A stretch of DNA of 64,000 bases from Erwinia sorbitola (GCF_009738185.1 NZ_CP046509.1:747501-811500); one strand, 5' to 3'. Shown: positions 17,928 through 27,026, counted from the first letter of the stretch. Translations and numbers: made by a program. Notes: generated from the sequence alone by a model not told the origin.

Positions 17928-18395
17928 ATGAGCACTCTCAGCGAACTGACCAGTAAAGCAGATTATATAGCCAGCAAAAACAGCCATCTTAAATCACAAT
18001 GGCGCACCTATCAAAACAGCCTCACCCAGGCGATAACACATTCAAATAAAAAGATAAATCATGAGTTCAGCTGCGGTGGTGATCAGGATCTCCGCTTCAC
18101 GCTGTTTAACCATTACTCCGTCAGCATTCATCTCAGCGATGACTTCTACAGTCAGGACATCGTTTACAGCCTGAACATGGCATACAGCGGTGAAGAGCCA
18201 GATTTCAGGCCATTTGCACACGCCACGCTGAGTGAAGAAGGCTGGGTTGATCACACCGTGGATATTAAAGATAAGCACGCCGTACTGGAACATTACCTCA
18301 GTAAGATATCGACTATTTACCAATGTATTTTTGATGCATTAAAAGCTAATCAGCCGATTCACTCGCAGCTCGATAAATTACTTGGTCGTGCCTGA
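17928..18395 (+). CDS. hycA: HycA, repressor of the formate hydrogenlyase regulon
   Basis: A 155-aa soluble protein resembling E. coli HycA (153 aa), e.g. the block KADYIAS near the start and the VLEHYLSKI region late in the protein. HycA counteracts FhlA in E. coli. It is the first gene after the sigma-54 promoter and is separated from hycB by a 147-base gap that carries further FhlA-like sites. Confidence 0.9.
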   Translation: MSTLSELTSKADYIASKNSHLKSQWRTYQNSLTQAITHSNKKINHEFSCGGDQDLRFTLFNHYSVSIHLSDDFYSQDIVYSLNMAYSGEEPDFRPFAHATLSEEGWVDHTVDIKDKHAVLEHYLSKISTIYQCIFDALKANQPIHSQLDKLLGRA

Positions 18396-18473
18396 GTTAC
18401 ATTTGGAAATACATTATTGCTCCGGCATAACGGGAATGGTTTTCATTGCCGGTCTTTTACCAGGATCAATTCC

Positions 18474-18528
18474 GACATAAATGTCGAAATGTCAATTTAA
18501 GTGCCGATTTCGTCACCTTTGACGAAAT
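18474..18528. promoter_or_regulatory. FhlA-type inverted repeats between hycA and hycB
   Basis: Two elements: GACATAAATGTCGA (18474-18487), nearly the same as 26140-26153, and ATTTCGTC (18507-18514) with its perfect inverted copy GACGAAAT (18521-18528). The E. coli hycA-hycB gap also carries an FhlA site, used by hypA. The second repeat ends 14 bases before the hycB start, so it may also affect hycB translation. Confidence 0.65.
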
Positions 18529-18542
18529 AGCTAGGAGACTTC

Positions 18543-19172
18543 ATGAGCTTTAAAAATGCCATGAATCAATATGTGATAGCCGATCCGAAACTTTGTATTG
18601 GCTGCAATACCTGTATGGCCAGCTGTTCGCAGGAACATCAGCTTCACGGTTTACAATCTGCCCCCCGTTTGCAGGTGATGCGAAACCGTCTGGATTCCGC
18701 GCCGGTAATGTGCCACCAGTGTGAAGATGCTCCCTGTGCGCAGGTGTGCCCTGTAAATGCTATCACCCGCGAAAACAACGCGATTCATCTTAATGAAAGC
18801 CTCTGCGTCAGCTGCAAACTTTGCGGGCTGGCCTGTCCGTTCGGTGCCATTACCTTTTCCGGCAGCACTCCGCTGGATATTCCGCGCGACTGTAACACCG
18901 CCAAAGCGCTGCCAGCGCCGCGACCGCCGCGTGCAATCAGCCCTTTTCTTGACTGTGTGCCGGGGGTTCGCGCCGTGGCGGTGAAATGCGATTTATGCAG
19001 CTTCAGCCCTGACGGCCCGGCATGTATCAAAACCTGCCCTACGCAGGCCATCACGCTGGTGACAGCCAGTGTCTCGGAAAATGCCAGCCAGCAAAAACGC
19101 CTGAATGCGATGAACGTATTCCCGGCCGGGCTGACTTCCTTTAGTGCCCCTGATACGGAGGCCAAACAATGA
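18543..19172 (+). CDS. hycB: HycB, ferredoxin-like electron-transfer subunit of FHL
   Basis: A 209-aa protein with four 4Fe-4S cluster motifs, among them CIGCNTCMASC, CHQCEDAPCAQVC and CVSCKLCGLAC. It carries electrons from the formate dehydrogenase FdhF to the hydrogenase. The start at 18543 has a good GGAG site 6 bases upstream; compared with E. coli it adds six residues before MNQYVIAD. The last four bases overlap hycC (ATGA). Confidence 0.94.
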   Translation: MSFKNAMNQYVIADPKLCIGCNTCMASCSQEHQLHGLQSAPRLQVMRNRLDSAPVMCHQCEDAPCAQVCPVNAITRENNAIHLNESLCVSCKLCGLACPFGAITFSGSTPLDIPRDCNTAKALPAPRPPRAISPFLDCVPGVRAVAVKCDLCSFSPDGPACIKTCPTQAITLVTASVSENASQQKRLNAMNVFPAGLTSFSAPDTEAKQ

Positions 19173-21073
19173 CGGCACTATTCGCTTTCGATCCGGCTTC
19201 GCTGATGACGCTGGCGCTGCTGGTCTGGATTTTCAGCGGCATTGCCTGCGGATTACTGGCAGGCGCTGCCAGGTTAAGCAGTCTGATATCAGGCGCTGGC
19301 AGCATGCTGGCCTGTGCGGCAGTGATGATTGCTGCGGTTCAGATGTTAAACGGCAGCGCACCGGCGATACTTACACTACCGGCTCTGCCTTATCACGCCA
19401 GCTTCAGTCCGGTAAACGCACTGCTGCTGCTGGCGATGTCGGTAACCGCCTTCTTCAGCAGCCTCTATGCCTGCGCCTGGCTGGCGAATGCCCGTCCGCA
19501 CCAGCGCGCCCGCACCGGCTTGTCAGGTAATCTGCTGCTGGCAGCGCTGACCGCCGCTGCGATATCCGCCAATGCGGTTGAACTGATCCTGATGATGGAA
19601 ATCGCCGCGCTGTGTGCCTATTTCCTGATCGTACAGGCCGATGATGTAAAAAGCCGCCGTGCCGGTCAGAATCAGTTTTTATCCGGTCGCATCGGGACGC
19701 TGTGCCTGATTCTGGCGTTCGCGCTGCTGCATCACGCCAGCGGCAGTCTGGATTTTGAGGTGCTTCGCCACACCACCTTTACGCCGGGCACTAAATCGCT
19801 GGCCTTCCTGCTGGCGCTGGCCGGATTCGGACTGTATGCCGGAATTATCCCGCTGCACGCCTGGGTGCCGCAGTCGCACTCCAGCGCGCCCGCTCATATC
19901 GCCGCTCTGTTCTCTTCTGCGCTGATGAAAATCGGCATTATTGGCATCGTAAAAATCGGTCTGGATCTGCTCGGAGCGCCGCCGCTCTGGTGGGGCCTGC
20001 TGGTATTGCTTCTGGCGATGCTGACCGCCTTTATCGGCGGCCTTTACGCGCTGATGGAGCATGATATCCGCCGTCTGCTGGCCTATCACTCGCTGGAAAA
20101 TGTCGGAATTATTCTGCTCGGCATCGGCGGCGCAATGGTGGGCGTGGCGCTGCATCAACCGCTGCTGGCCTCGCTCGCCCTGCTGGCAGGGCTGTTCCAC
20201 CTGTTCAATCACGGGCTGTTTAAAACCGCGCTGTTCCTTGGTGCGGGTGAAATTGAAATGCAGACCGGCATTAAGGATATGGAAAAGCTCGGCGGGATCG
20301 CCCGTGTGATGCCGTGGACCGCCGTCGCGATGCTGATTGCCCTGATGTCGATGGCTGCGCTGCCGCCGCTCAACGGCTTTGCCAGCGAGTGGCTGCTGTA
20401 TCAGTCGCTGTTTCAACTCAGCGCCAGTCAGGTGTTTATCGCACGTCTGCTCGGGCCATTGCTGGCCGTCGGCCTGGCGCTGACCGGGGCGCTGGCGCTG
20501 ATGTGCATTGCTAAAGTCTTTGGCGTCACTTTCTCAGGTGCGCCGCGCAGTCAGGCAGCGGCAGAGGCTACGCCTGCGCCGCGTGCGATGACGATAAGTA
20601 GCGTCCTGCTGGCGCTGCTGTGTGTGATTTCTGGTGTCGCCTCGCCGTGGATTATTCCTTATTTCGCCGCCGTGGCCGCTTCGGTGCTGAACCAGCCTGT
20701 TTTACAGGCCGCCGGGCATGGCGCGGCCTTTTCCACCACCTCCGCTGTATCTGTGCCGATGATTGCGATCCTGCTGCTGGGTATGCCTCTGCTGCCATGG
20801 ATTATCGCCATGGTATTGCGCGGTTCCCGTCTGCCAGACCGTTCACGCGGCGATGCCTGGGCCTGTGGCTACGGCCATTCCGCAGAGATGGTGGTAACGG
20901 CGACCGGTTTTGCACAGCCGCTGCGCGTGATGTTTGCCCCGCTTTATCGTCTGCGTCAGCAGATGACACCTGCTCCGCTGGTGGCTGCGCTGCACCGCAG
21001 CGGGCTGGGGACTTTCTGCCGTCGTCTGGCGCTGATCGAACTGGCCGTGTTGCTGGTCGTGGCTTTTGCCTGA
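19169..21073 (+). CDS. hycC: HycC, antiporter-like membrane subunit of FHL
   Basis: A 634-aa polytopic inner-membrane protein of the NuoL/MrpA antiporter family (E. coli HycC 608 aa). Hydrophobic helices run throughout. The conserved proton-path block HAWVPQSHSSAPAHIAALFSSALMKIG and FNHGLFKTALFLGAGEI are present. It anchors the complex and may couple H2 evolution to ion movement. It overlaps hycB by 4 bases and is followed after 10 bases by hycD. Confidence 0.95.
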   Translation: MTALFAFDPASLMTLALLVWIFSGIACGLLAGAARLSSLISGAGSMLACAAVMIAAVQMLNGSAPAILTLPALPYHASFSPVNALLLLAMSVTAFFSSLYACAWLANARPHQRARTGLSGNLLLAALTAAAISANAVELILMMEIAALCAYFLIVQADDVKSRRAGQNQFLSGRIGTLCLILAFALLHHASGSLDFEVLRHTTFTPGTKSLAFLLALAGFGLYAGIIPLHAWVPQSHSSAPAHIAALFSSALMKIGIIGIVKIGLDLLGAPPLWWGLLVLLLAMLTAFIGGLYALMEHDIRRLLAYHSLENVGIILLGIGGAMVGVALHQPLLASLALLAGLFHLFNHGLFKTALFLGAGEIEMQTGIKDMEKLGGIARVMPWTAVAMLIALMSMAALPPLNGFASEWLLYQSLFQLSASQVFIARLLGPLLAVGLALTGALALMCIAKVFGVTFSGAPRSQAAAEATPAPRAMTISSVLLALLCVISGVASPWIIPYFAAVAASVLNQPVLQAAGHGAAFSTTSAVSVPMIAILLLGMPLLPWIIAMVLRGSRLPDRSRGDAWACGYGHSAEMVVTATGFAQPLRVMFAPLYRLRQQMTPAPLVAALHRSGLGTFCRRLALIELAVLLVVAFA

Positions 21074-21083
21074 GGAACTGACT

Positions 21084-22037
21084 ATGAACACTTCATTTTT
21101 ACTTGCGGATCCGTTGTGGCCGCTGGCGCTGCTTCAGGCCATGGCGTTACTGGCGCTCGCGCCGTTGTTTGCCGGATTTAGCCGGGTGATGCGTGCACGG
21201 ATGCACAACCGTCAGGGGCCGGGCGTATTACAGGAATACCGTGATATCGCCAAACTGCTGACCCGCCAGAGTGTTGCGCCCGCCGCAGCCGGTGTCGCGT
21301 TTCGCAGCATGCCGTATCTGCTGACCGGAGGCTTACTGGCGATCGCCACCGCGCTGCCGGTGGTAACGCTGGCATCGCCAATCGGCGCTGCGGGCGATCT
21401 GATCGCTGTTATCTACCTGTTTGCCATCGTGCGTTTTGTGTTTGCGATTGCCGGTCTCGATACCGGCAGCACCTTCACCGGCATTGGTGCCAGCCGTGAA
21501 GCGGTGCTCGGTGTGCTGGTTGAACCGATTCTGCTGCTCGGGCTGTGGATTGCAGCGCTGATAGCGGGTTCAACCTCTCTTGGTGCTATTGCGGCTCGCG
21601 TTCTGCACTGGCCGCTGTCCTCCTCTTTAACCCTCGTTCTGGCGGGTCTGGCCTGTGCCTTCGCCACCTATATCGAAATGGGCAAGCTGCCGTTCGATAT
21701 GGCGGAAGCGGAACAGGAATTACAGGAAGGCCCGCTGACCGAATATTCCGGCGCGGCGCTGGGCGTACTGAAAATCGGTATCAGCCTGAAACAGCTGGTG
21801 GTGTTACAGCTGTTCCTCGGCCTGTTTTTCCCGTTCGGACTGGCGGAGCAGTTAACGCCGCTGGCGCTGCTGACCGCCGCGCTGTTGTGCCTGGTGAAAC
21901 TGCTGATCGCGCTATTTCTGGTCGCGCTAATCGAGAACAGCGTCGCCCGTCTGCGCTTTCTTAAAACGTCCCGCACCACCTGGGCGGGGTTCGGGCTGGC
22001 GTTTCTGGCGCTGGTTTCCTGGCTGGTCGCAGGCTGA
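21084..22037 (+). CDS. hycD: HycD, NuoH-like membrane subunit of FHL
   Basis: A 317-aa hydrophobic protein of the NuoH family (E. coli HycD 307 aa). Characteristic motifs are NRQGPGVLQEYRDIAKLL, FTGIGASREAVLGVLVEP and EMGKLPFDMAEAEQELQEGP. It is the membrane contact for the hydrogenase module. The ATG at 21084 follows a GAGGAA site; the frame also opens at 21066 inside hycC. An inverted repeat (TCCCGC/GCGGGA, 22054-22069) lies in the gap to hycE. Confidence 0.95.
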   Translation: MNTSFLLADPLWPLALLQAMALLALAPLFAGFSRVMRARMHNRQGPGVLQEYRDIAKLLTRQSVAPAAAGVAFRSMPYLLTGGLLAIATALPVVTLASPIGAAGDLIAVIYLFAIVRFVFAIAGLDTGSTFTGIGASREAVLGVLVEPILLLGLWIAALIAGSTSLGAIAARVLHWPLSSSLTLVLAGLACAFATYIEMGKLPFDMAEAEQELQEGPLTEYSGAALGVLKIGISLKQLVVLQLFLGLFFPFGLAEQLTPLALLTAALLCLVKLLIALFLVALIENSVARLRFLKTSRTTWAGFGLAFLALVSWLVAG

Positions 22038-22081
22038 CCTGACATTTTTCTTGTCCCGCTGCGGCGGGAAGAGGCTTTGTA

Positions 22082-23806
22082 ATGAGTGAGTTCAATACCG
22101 CATTAAATCAAAACCCGGTCGGTAACGAGTATCTGGCTGCGCTGGCGAAGCAGTTTCCGTCGGCGATTTTAGGCAGTGAATGGCAGACCGACACCCAGGC
22201 GACCGTCACCATCAGGCTGAACTGGCTGCCGGAAGTGGTCGAATGGCTCTATTACCAGCGTGGGGGCTGGCTTTCCGTCTTATTCGGCAATGACGAACGT
22301 ACGCTGTGCGGCAACTACGCCCTCTATTATGTGCTGTCGATGGAGAAGGGCGTGAAGTGCTGGATCACCGTGCGTGCCGAAGTGGATCCGGTGTCGCTGG
22401 AGTTCCCGTCAGTAACCCCGCGCGTGCCGGCTGCGGTATGGGGCGAGCGCGAAGTGCGGGATATGTACGGGCTACGCCCTGTCGGGCTGCCGGACGAACG
22501 CCGTCTGGTGCTGCCGGATGACTGGCCGGATGATTTATATCCGCTGCGCAAAGACGCGATGGATTACCGTCAGCGTCCTGCACCAACTACGGACGAAGAG
22601 ACCTATCCGTTTATTTCCGAGGCCAAAGAAGGCAGCAAAATTGTGCCGATTGGTCCGCTGCACGTCACCTCTGACGAACCCGGACATTTTCGTCTGTTTG
22701 TTGATGGTGAAGACATTATCGATGCCGATTACCGCCTGTTCTATGTGCACCGTGGCATGGAAAAACTGGCGGAAACGCGTATGGGCTATAACGAAGTCAC
22801 CTTTCTGTCAGACCGGGTTTGCGGCATCTGCGGCTTCACGCACAGCGTGGCATACACCTCCTCCGTAGAGAACGCGATGGGTATTGTGGTGCCGGAACGC
22901 GCCCAGATGATCCGTTCGATTTTGCTGGAGGTCGAACGTCTGCACAGCCATCTGCTCAACCTCGGCCTGGCCTGTCATTTTGTCGGTTTTGATTCCGGTT
23001 TCATGCAGTTTTTCCGCGTTCGTGAACAGTCGATGAAGATGGCTGAAATCCTCACCGGCGCACGTAAAACGTATGGCATGAACCTGATTGGCGGTATGCG
23101 CCGCGACATTCTCAAAGATGACATGATCGCCACCATTGCTCTGGCGGGCAGCATGCGCCGTGAGCTTAACGAGCTTGTCGATATCCTGCTCAGTACTCCC
23201 AATACCGCACAACGCAGCGTTGGCGTTGGCATTCTGGATCCGCTGGTGGCACGAGATTTCAGCAACGTCGGGCCGATGGTACGCGGCAGCGGCTTCCAGC
23301 GCGATATGCGTCAGGATCATCCTTATGCCGGTTACGCCAAACTGCCATTTGAACTGTGCAGTGAAACCGGTAACGACGTCTATTCGCGCCTGAAAGTGCG
23401 CATCCACGAAGTGTTTAACGCGCTGAATATGATCGAGTTTGGCCTGCAAAGCCTGCCAGGCGGCCCGCTGGCGGTAGAAGGTTTCAACTATATTCCGCAC
23501 CGTTTTGCCCTCGGTTTCGCCGAAGCACCACGCGGTGACGACATTCACTGGAGCATGACCGGCGACAACCAAAAGCTGTTCCGCTGGCGTTGCCGGGCGG
23601 CGACTTACGCCAACTGGCCAACGCTGCGCTACATGCTGCGCGGCAATACAGTCTCCGATGCACCGCTGATCATCGGCAGCCTCGATCCCTGTTATTCCTG
23701 CACCGACCGAATGACGGTTGTCGATGTACGTAAGAAAACGTCCATCGTCATCCCTTACAAAGAGATCGAACGTTACGGCATCGAACGTAAAAATTCGCCG
23801 CTTTGA
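22082..23806 (+). CDS. hycE: HycE, [NiFe]-hydrogenase-3 large subunit (precursor)
   Basis: A 574-aa fusion of a NuoC-like N-terminal domain (about 1-170) and the NuoD/large-subunit domain. The nickel-iron ligands are C247 and C250 (RVCGIC) and C537 and C540 (DPCYSC). In E. coli the protease HycI cuts after the Arg that follows CTD; the corresponding cut here is after R543, removing 31 residues. It evolves H2 from protons. The ATG follows a GAAGAGG ribosome-binding sequence adjoining a small hairpin. Confidence 0.96.
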   Translation: MSEFNTALNQNPVGNEYLAALAKQFPSAILGSEWQTDTQATVTIRLNWLPEVVEWLYYQRGGWLSVLFGNDERTLCGNYALYYVLSMEKGVKCWITVRAEVDPVSLEFPSVTPRVPAAVWGEREVRDMYGLRPVGLPDERRLVLPDDWPDDLYPLRKDAMDYRQRPAPTTDEETYPFISEAKEGSKIVPIGPLHVTSDEPGHFRLFVDGEDIIDADYRLFYVHRGMEKLAETRMGYNEVTFLSDRVCGICGFTHSVAYTSSVENAMGIVVPERAQMIRSILLEVERLHSHLLNLGLACHFVGFDSGFMQFFRVREQSMKMAEILTGARKTYGMNLIGGMRRDILKDDMIATIALAGSMRRELNELVDILLSTPNTAQRSVGVGILDPLVARDFSNVGPMVRGSGFQRDMRQDHPYAGYAKLPFELCSETGNDVYSRLKVRIHEVFNALNMIEFGLQSLPGGPLAVEGFNYIPHRFALGFAEAPRGDDIHWSMTGDNQKLFRWRCRAATYANWPTLRYMLRGNTVSDAPLIIGSLDPCYSCTDRMTVVDVRKKTSIVIPYKEIERYGIERKNSPL

Positions 23807-23819
23807 GGAACTGCTCATC

Positions 23820-24374
23820 ATGCTGAAACTAATCAAAAAAGTGCTTAAAACCGGCACCGCAACCGTAGCTTATCCGTTTAAGCCGCTGGATCTGGCAGCG
23901 AATTTTCGCGGCAAACCGCAATATACCGCTAAACAGTGTATTGCCTGCGGTGCGTGCGCTAATGCCTGTCCGTCTAACGCGCTGACCATGACCACAGCAG
24001 AAGACGGCGAAACCATTCGCTGGTCGCTGTTTTTAGGTCGCTGTATTTTCTGCGCCCGCTGTGAGGAGGTCTGTCCGACGGCAGCCATCAGACTGTCGCA
24101 GGAGTTTGAACTGGCGGTCTGGCGTAAAGAAGATCTGTTTGAGACCGCGGATTTTCCCATCTGCCATTGCCGCGCCTGCGGTAAGCCTTACGCCGTACAA
24201 AAGGAGATCGATTTTGCTCTCAGCCTGTTGCAGGAGAGTGCCGCACTGAGCGATCGACAAATTGCTGACCGCCGTGACCAGTACGAAACCTGCCCCGAAT
24301 GCAAAAAACTGCACAGTCTCTCCTCCTCGGATCGTATTGATATTGGGCGGCACATGACAACGGAGGCTCACTGA
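23820..24374 (+). CDS. hycF: HycF, NuoI-like 2[4Fe-4S] subunit of FHL
   Basis: A 184-aa ferredoxin-type protein (E. coli 180 aa) with CIACGACANAC and CIFCARCEEVC cluster motifs. Two further CxxC pairs near the C-terminus (CRAC, CPEC) may bind zinc or iron. The start at 23820 gives MLKLIKKVLKTGTAT, matching E. coli MFTFIKKVIKTGTAT; the open frame reaches back into hycE but is not homologous there. The stop shares a base with the hycG start (TGATG). Confidence 0.94.
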   Translation: MLKLIKKVLKTGTATVAYPFKPLDLAANFRGKPQYTAKQCIACGACANACPSNALTMTTAEDGETIRWSLFLGRCIFCARCEEVCPTAAIRLSQEFELAVWRKEDLFETADFPICHCRACGKPYAVQKEIDFALSLLQESAALSDRQIADRRDQYETCPECKKLHSLSSSDRIDIGRHMTTEAH

Positions 24375-25171
24375 TGAGTCATAACCTGATTGCTCCCCGT
24401 GACGAAAATGGCCTGCCGGTACCCGTCACGCTGGATGACAGTATTGCCAAACTGAAGTCTACTCTGCTTCACAGCATCCGCCGTTCCGCTTACGTTTATC
24501 GCGTTGACTGCGGAGGCTGTAACGGCTGTGAAATTGAGATTTTCGCCGCCATTTCCCCCCTGTTCGACGCCGAACGCTTTGGCATTAAAGTGGTGCCGTC
24601 GCCACGCCACGCAGATATTTTGCTGTTCACCGGTGCCGTGACCCGCGCCATGCGCATTCCGGCTCTGCGCGCCTGGGATAGCGCGCCCGATCCGAAAATC
24701 TGCATTTCATACGGCGCCTGCGGTAACAGCGGTGGCATTTTCCACGACCTGTATTGCGTGTGGGGCGGCACTGACAAAATCGTGCCGGTGGATGTGTATA
24801 TTCCGGGCTGCCCGCCGACACCGGCCGCCACCATTTATGGTTTCGCGCTGGCGCTGGGGTTGCTGGATCAGAAAATCAAAGGCCAGCAGCACAACGAGGC
24901 AGCCGCTGAACCGGCGGCGCTGCTGCATCCGGATTTACCGCAGCCGCTGCGCGTGATGCTGGATCGCGAAGCGCGCCGCATGGCCGGTTACCGTTACGGA
25001 CGCCAGATTGCTGACACATTTATGGCGATGGTGGCTGCGCCCGGCTTGCAGCCAGTAGAACAGCGAGTATCTGCGTATCTTGAGGAGCAAGGGGATCTGC
25101 GTCTCAACGAAATTGTTGGCAACCTGCAACATATTTATCAACAGGTACTGCGCGGTGAGGTGCACCTGTGA
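24374..25171 (+). CDS. hycG: HycG, hydrogenase-3 small subunit (NuoB-like)
   Basis: A 265-aa NuoB-family protein carrying the proximal 4Fe-4S cluster: CGGCNGCEIEI, ACGNSGG and IPGCPPTPAA. It passes electrons to the nickel-iron site of HycE. It is slightly longer than E. coli HycG (255 aa). It overlaps hycF by one base and hycH by four. Confidence 0.95.
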   Translation: MSHNLIAPRDENGLPVPVTLDDSIAKLKSTLLHSIRRSAYVYRVDCGGCNGCEIEIFAAISPLFDAERFGIKVVPSPRHADILLFTGAVTRAMRIPALRAWDSAPDPKICISYGACGNSGGIFHDLYCVWGGTDKIVPVDVYIPGCPPTPAATIYGFALALGLLDQKIKGQQHNEAAAEPAALLHPDLPQPLRVMLDREARRMAGYRYGRQIADTFMAMVAAPGLQPVEQRVSAYLEEQGDLRLNEIVGNLQHIYQQVLRGEVHL

Positions 25172-25650
25172 AAACGTTAGCCAATGACCAGCGCTACGCC
25201 CGCCATCAGCCCTGTGCCGGCCATCAGCCGCACAAAAACAAAGTGATTTTCTATTCGCTGAGAAGCAAGTTTGTCGATGAGAAAATCGCGCAGAAACGCA
25301 GTTCGCAAAAAGTGCAGGAAGTGGTCTATTACAGCCTGGCTATTGGCCATCACCTCGGCGTGATCGACTGCCTGCAATCTCGCCTCGAATGCCCGCTTGA
25401 CGGGTATATGGAGTGGATTTACAGCCTGCCGCAAAACAGCGAAGCATACCGCAAGCTGGCTGGTGTGCAGCGTTTCGGGGAGATCAATATCGACAGCAGC
25501 CACACCCATTTGCTGGCGCTGGCGCTGCGCGATGCGCGCCCGAAGATGAATGAAACACAGCAGGGCTGGAGCGACGCGCTTATCAATCTGCTGACTCAAA
25601 TTGAACATGACCCCGCCATTTACCTGATGGTCAGGAGATACGATGCCTGA
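25168..25650 (+). CDS. hycH: HycH, FHL assembly protein
   Basis: A 160-aa soluble protein; E. coli HycH is 136 aa. The conserved core runs from KVIFYSLRSKFVDEK through QEVVYYSLAIGHHLGVIDCL to AIYLMVRR. It is needed for maturation of the HycE precursor in E. coli. The only start with coupling to hycG is GTG at 25168 (GTGA overlap), which adds about 22 residues ahead of the family start. The 3' end overlaps hycI by 8 bases. Confidence 0.88.
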   Translation: MKTLANDQRYARHQPCAGHQPHKNKVIFYSLRSKFVDEKIAQKRSSQKVQEVVYYSLAIGHHLGVIDCLQSRLECPLDGYMEWIYSLPQNSEAYRKLAGVQRFGEINIDSSHTHLLALALRDARPKMNETQQGWSDALINLLTQIEHDPAIYLMVRRYDA

Positions 25651-26128
25651 TTTATCCTCCCGCTACGCATTGCTGTGCGTGGGCAACAGCATGATGGGTG
25701 ACGACGGTGCCGGCCCGAGGCTGGCCGAACTCTGCGTTGAACAACCACTCTCCGGCTGGACAGTGGTTGACGGCGGCGCGGCACCAGAGAACGACATCGG
25801 TTATTTACGCCAGCTGCGGCCTGCGCATCTGGTGATAGTTGATGCCACCGACATGGGGCTGGCACCCGGTGAAATGCGCATTATCGCCGAAGATGACATC
25901 GCCGAGATGTTCATGATGACCACCCACAATCTGCCGCTGACGTTTCTGATGCAGCAATTACGTGAAGATATTGCGCAAATCACGTTTGTTGGCATTCAGC
26001 CGGATGTGGTGGCTTTTTACTTCCCGATGAGTGCGGCCGTTGAACAGGCAGTGAACCGCCTGTATCAGCTGTTACCTGCGCTGGAACAGGGGCTGGGCAT
26101 CGCCCCTTATCAGCCGGAAACGGTCTGA
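25643..26128 (+). CDS. hycI: HycI, HycE-specific maturation endopeptidase
   Basis: A 161-aa HyaD/HycI-family aspartyl-type peptidase (E. coli 156 aa). Nickel-sensing residues lie in GNSMMGDDGAGP, DATDMG and TTHNLPL. It removes the C-terminal peptide of HycE once nickel is in place. It is the last gene of the hyc operon; no T-rich terminator follows before the FhlA-like sites of hydN. Confidence 0.94.
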   Translation: MPDLSSRYALLCVGNSMMGDDGAGPRLAELCVEQPLSGWTVVDGGAAPENDIGYLRQLRPAHLVIVDATDMGLAPGEMRIIAEDDIAEMFMMTTHNLPLTFLMQQLREDIAQITFVGIQPDVVAFYFPMSAAVEQAVNRLYQLLPALEQGLGIAPYQPETV

Positions 26129-26139
26129 CAGCGGCCATT

Positions 26140-26196
26140 GACATAATTGTCGATGCGGTGACGAAACAGAAATGACGTCAGTAAAAAATTTCGTCA
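26140..26196. promoter_or_regulatory. Predicted FhlA sites upstream of hydN
   Basis: GACATAATTGTCGA (26140-26153) repeats the hycA-hycB element with one change. TGACGAAA (26159-26166) and TTTCGTCA (26189-26196) form a perfect inverted repeat with a 22-base gap. They lie about 60-115 bases before the sigma-54 promoter, the usual distance for an activator site. Confidence 0.65.
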
Positions 26197-26256
26197 GCGG
26201 TGCACCTGATAAAGATAAGTTTATGAATTTAATGATAAAAAATTAAAATCAGGAAC

Positions 26257-26271
26257 TGGCACGCTTTATGT
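26257..26271 (+). promoter_or_regulatory. Sigma-54 promoter of hydN-fdhF-hypF-nickel permease
   Basis: TGGCAC, 5 bases, ATGT. The surrounding 17 bases are identical to the hyc promoter, pointing to common control. The predicted start point is about 175 bases before hydN, so the mRNA has a long leader that contains the palindromic repeat at 26341. Confidence 0.8.
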
Positions 26272-26340
26272 ATAGAAGTACATGAAAACTTTTAACCACC
26301 TCAATTAAAAGCACACTGAAATCCCCTTAGACACTGTTAT

Positions 26341-26444
26341 TGCAGGAAGGCGGCAAGCGAAGGCGTCACGATGATCTGGCATAAGTCAGCGATCAGGGCG
26401 AGTGAACGCAGCCAGTGCACCTGCGATGTCACGGACGACGGGGA
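26341..26444. repeat. Dispersed palindromic repeat in the hydN leader
   Basis: An imperfect palindromic element that starts TGCAGGAAGGCGGCAA and closes with GCAGCCAGTGCACCTGC, followed by a GACGACGGGGA tail. A related copy is at 54242-54332. It lies in the transcribed leader and ends 13 bases before the hydN ATG, so the ribosome-binding site (GGAGAG) is just past it. Confidence 0.7.
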
Positions 26445-26457
26445 TTTGGAGAGAAAA

Positions 26458-27003
26458 ATGAACCGGTTCATTATCGCCGACCCTAAAAAATGCATCGGCT
26501 GCCGTACCTGTGAAATTGCCTGCGTGATGGCTCACAGTGAATCGCAGGATATCTCGCTGCTCAACGCCGTGACATTCGCACCGCGCCTGCACGTTATTAA
26601 AGGTGTCAATCTCAGCACGCCGGTGATGTGCCGCCAGTGTGAAGATGCCCCCTGCGCCAACGTCTGCCCGAACGGTGCCATTCTTCGCACCGGAGACCAT
26701 GTACAGGTGATGCAGGAACGCTGCATCGGCTGTAAGACCTGCGTTGTTGCCTGCCCGTACGGCGCAATGGAAGTGGTCACCAAACCGGTTTTCCGCCAGA
26801 ACGGTGCGGCGATGGTCACCACCTCAGATAAAGCGGAAGCGCACAAATGCGACCTGTGCCACGAGCGCGCTGAAGGCCCGGCCTGTATGGAAATCTGCCC
26901 GACCAAGGCACTTTTCGCCATCGACCGTAACCACTTACAGGAAATGAACGCAGAGAAACGCCGCCGCGCTGCGCTCGACAGCACCTCCCCACTGCTGTTT
27001 TAA
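26458..27003 (+). CDS. hydN: HydN, 4Fe-4S electron-transfer protein
   Basis: A 181-aa protein with four ferredoxin motifs: CIGCRTCEIAC, CRQCEDAPCANVC, CIGCKTCVVAC and CDLCHERAEGPACMEIC. In E. coli HydN supports formate dehydrogenase H. The start at 26458 (MNRFIIADPKKC) matches the family and follows GGAGAG; the open frame runs back to 26371 through the repeat. In E. coli hydN is followed directly by hypF; here fdhF has been placed between them. Confidence 0.93.
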   Translation: MNRFIIADPKKCIGCRTCEIACVMAHSESQDISLLNAVTFAPRLHVIKGVNLSTPVMCRQCEDAPCANVCPNGAILRTGDHVQVMQERCIGCKTCVVACPYGAMEVVTKPVFRQNGAAMVTTSDKAEAHKCDLCHERAEGPACMEICPTKALFAIDRNHLQEMNAEKRRRAALDSTSPLLF

Positions 27004-27026
27004 CCCCGGATAAAGGAAGCAATGCC

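Noticed and set aside
19679..20416. Open frame of 245 codons antisense to hycC
   Set aside because: Composition (Q, R, H rich) is that of the complement of hydrophobic codons; no motif.
22808..23857. Open frame of 349 codons antisense to hycE
   Set aside because: Fully covered by hycE, whose NiFe motifs are intact; no ribosome-binding site or family resemblance.
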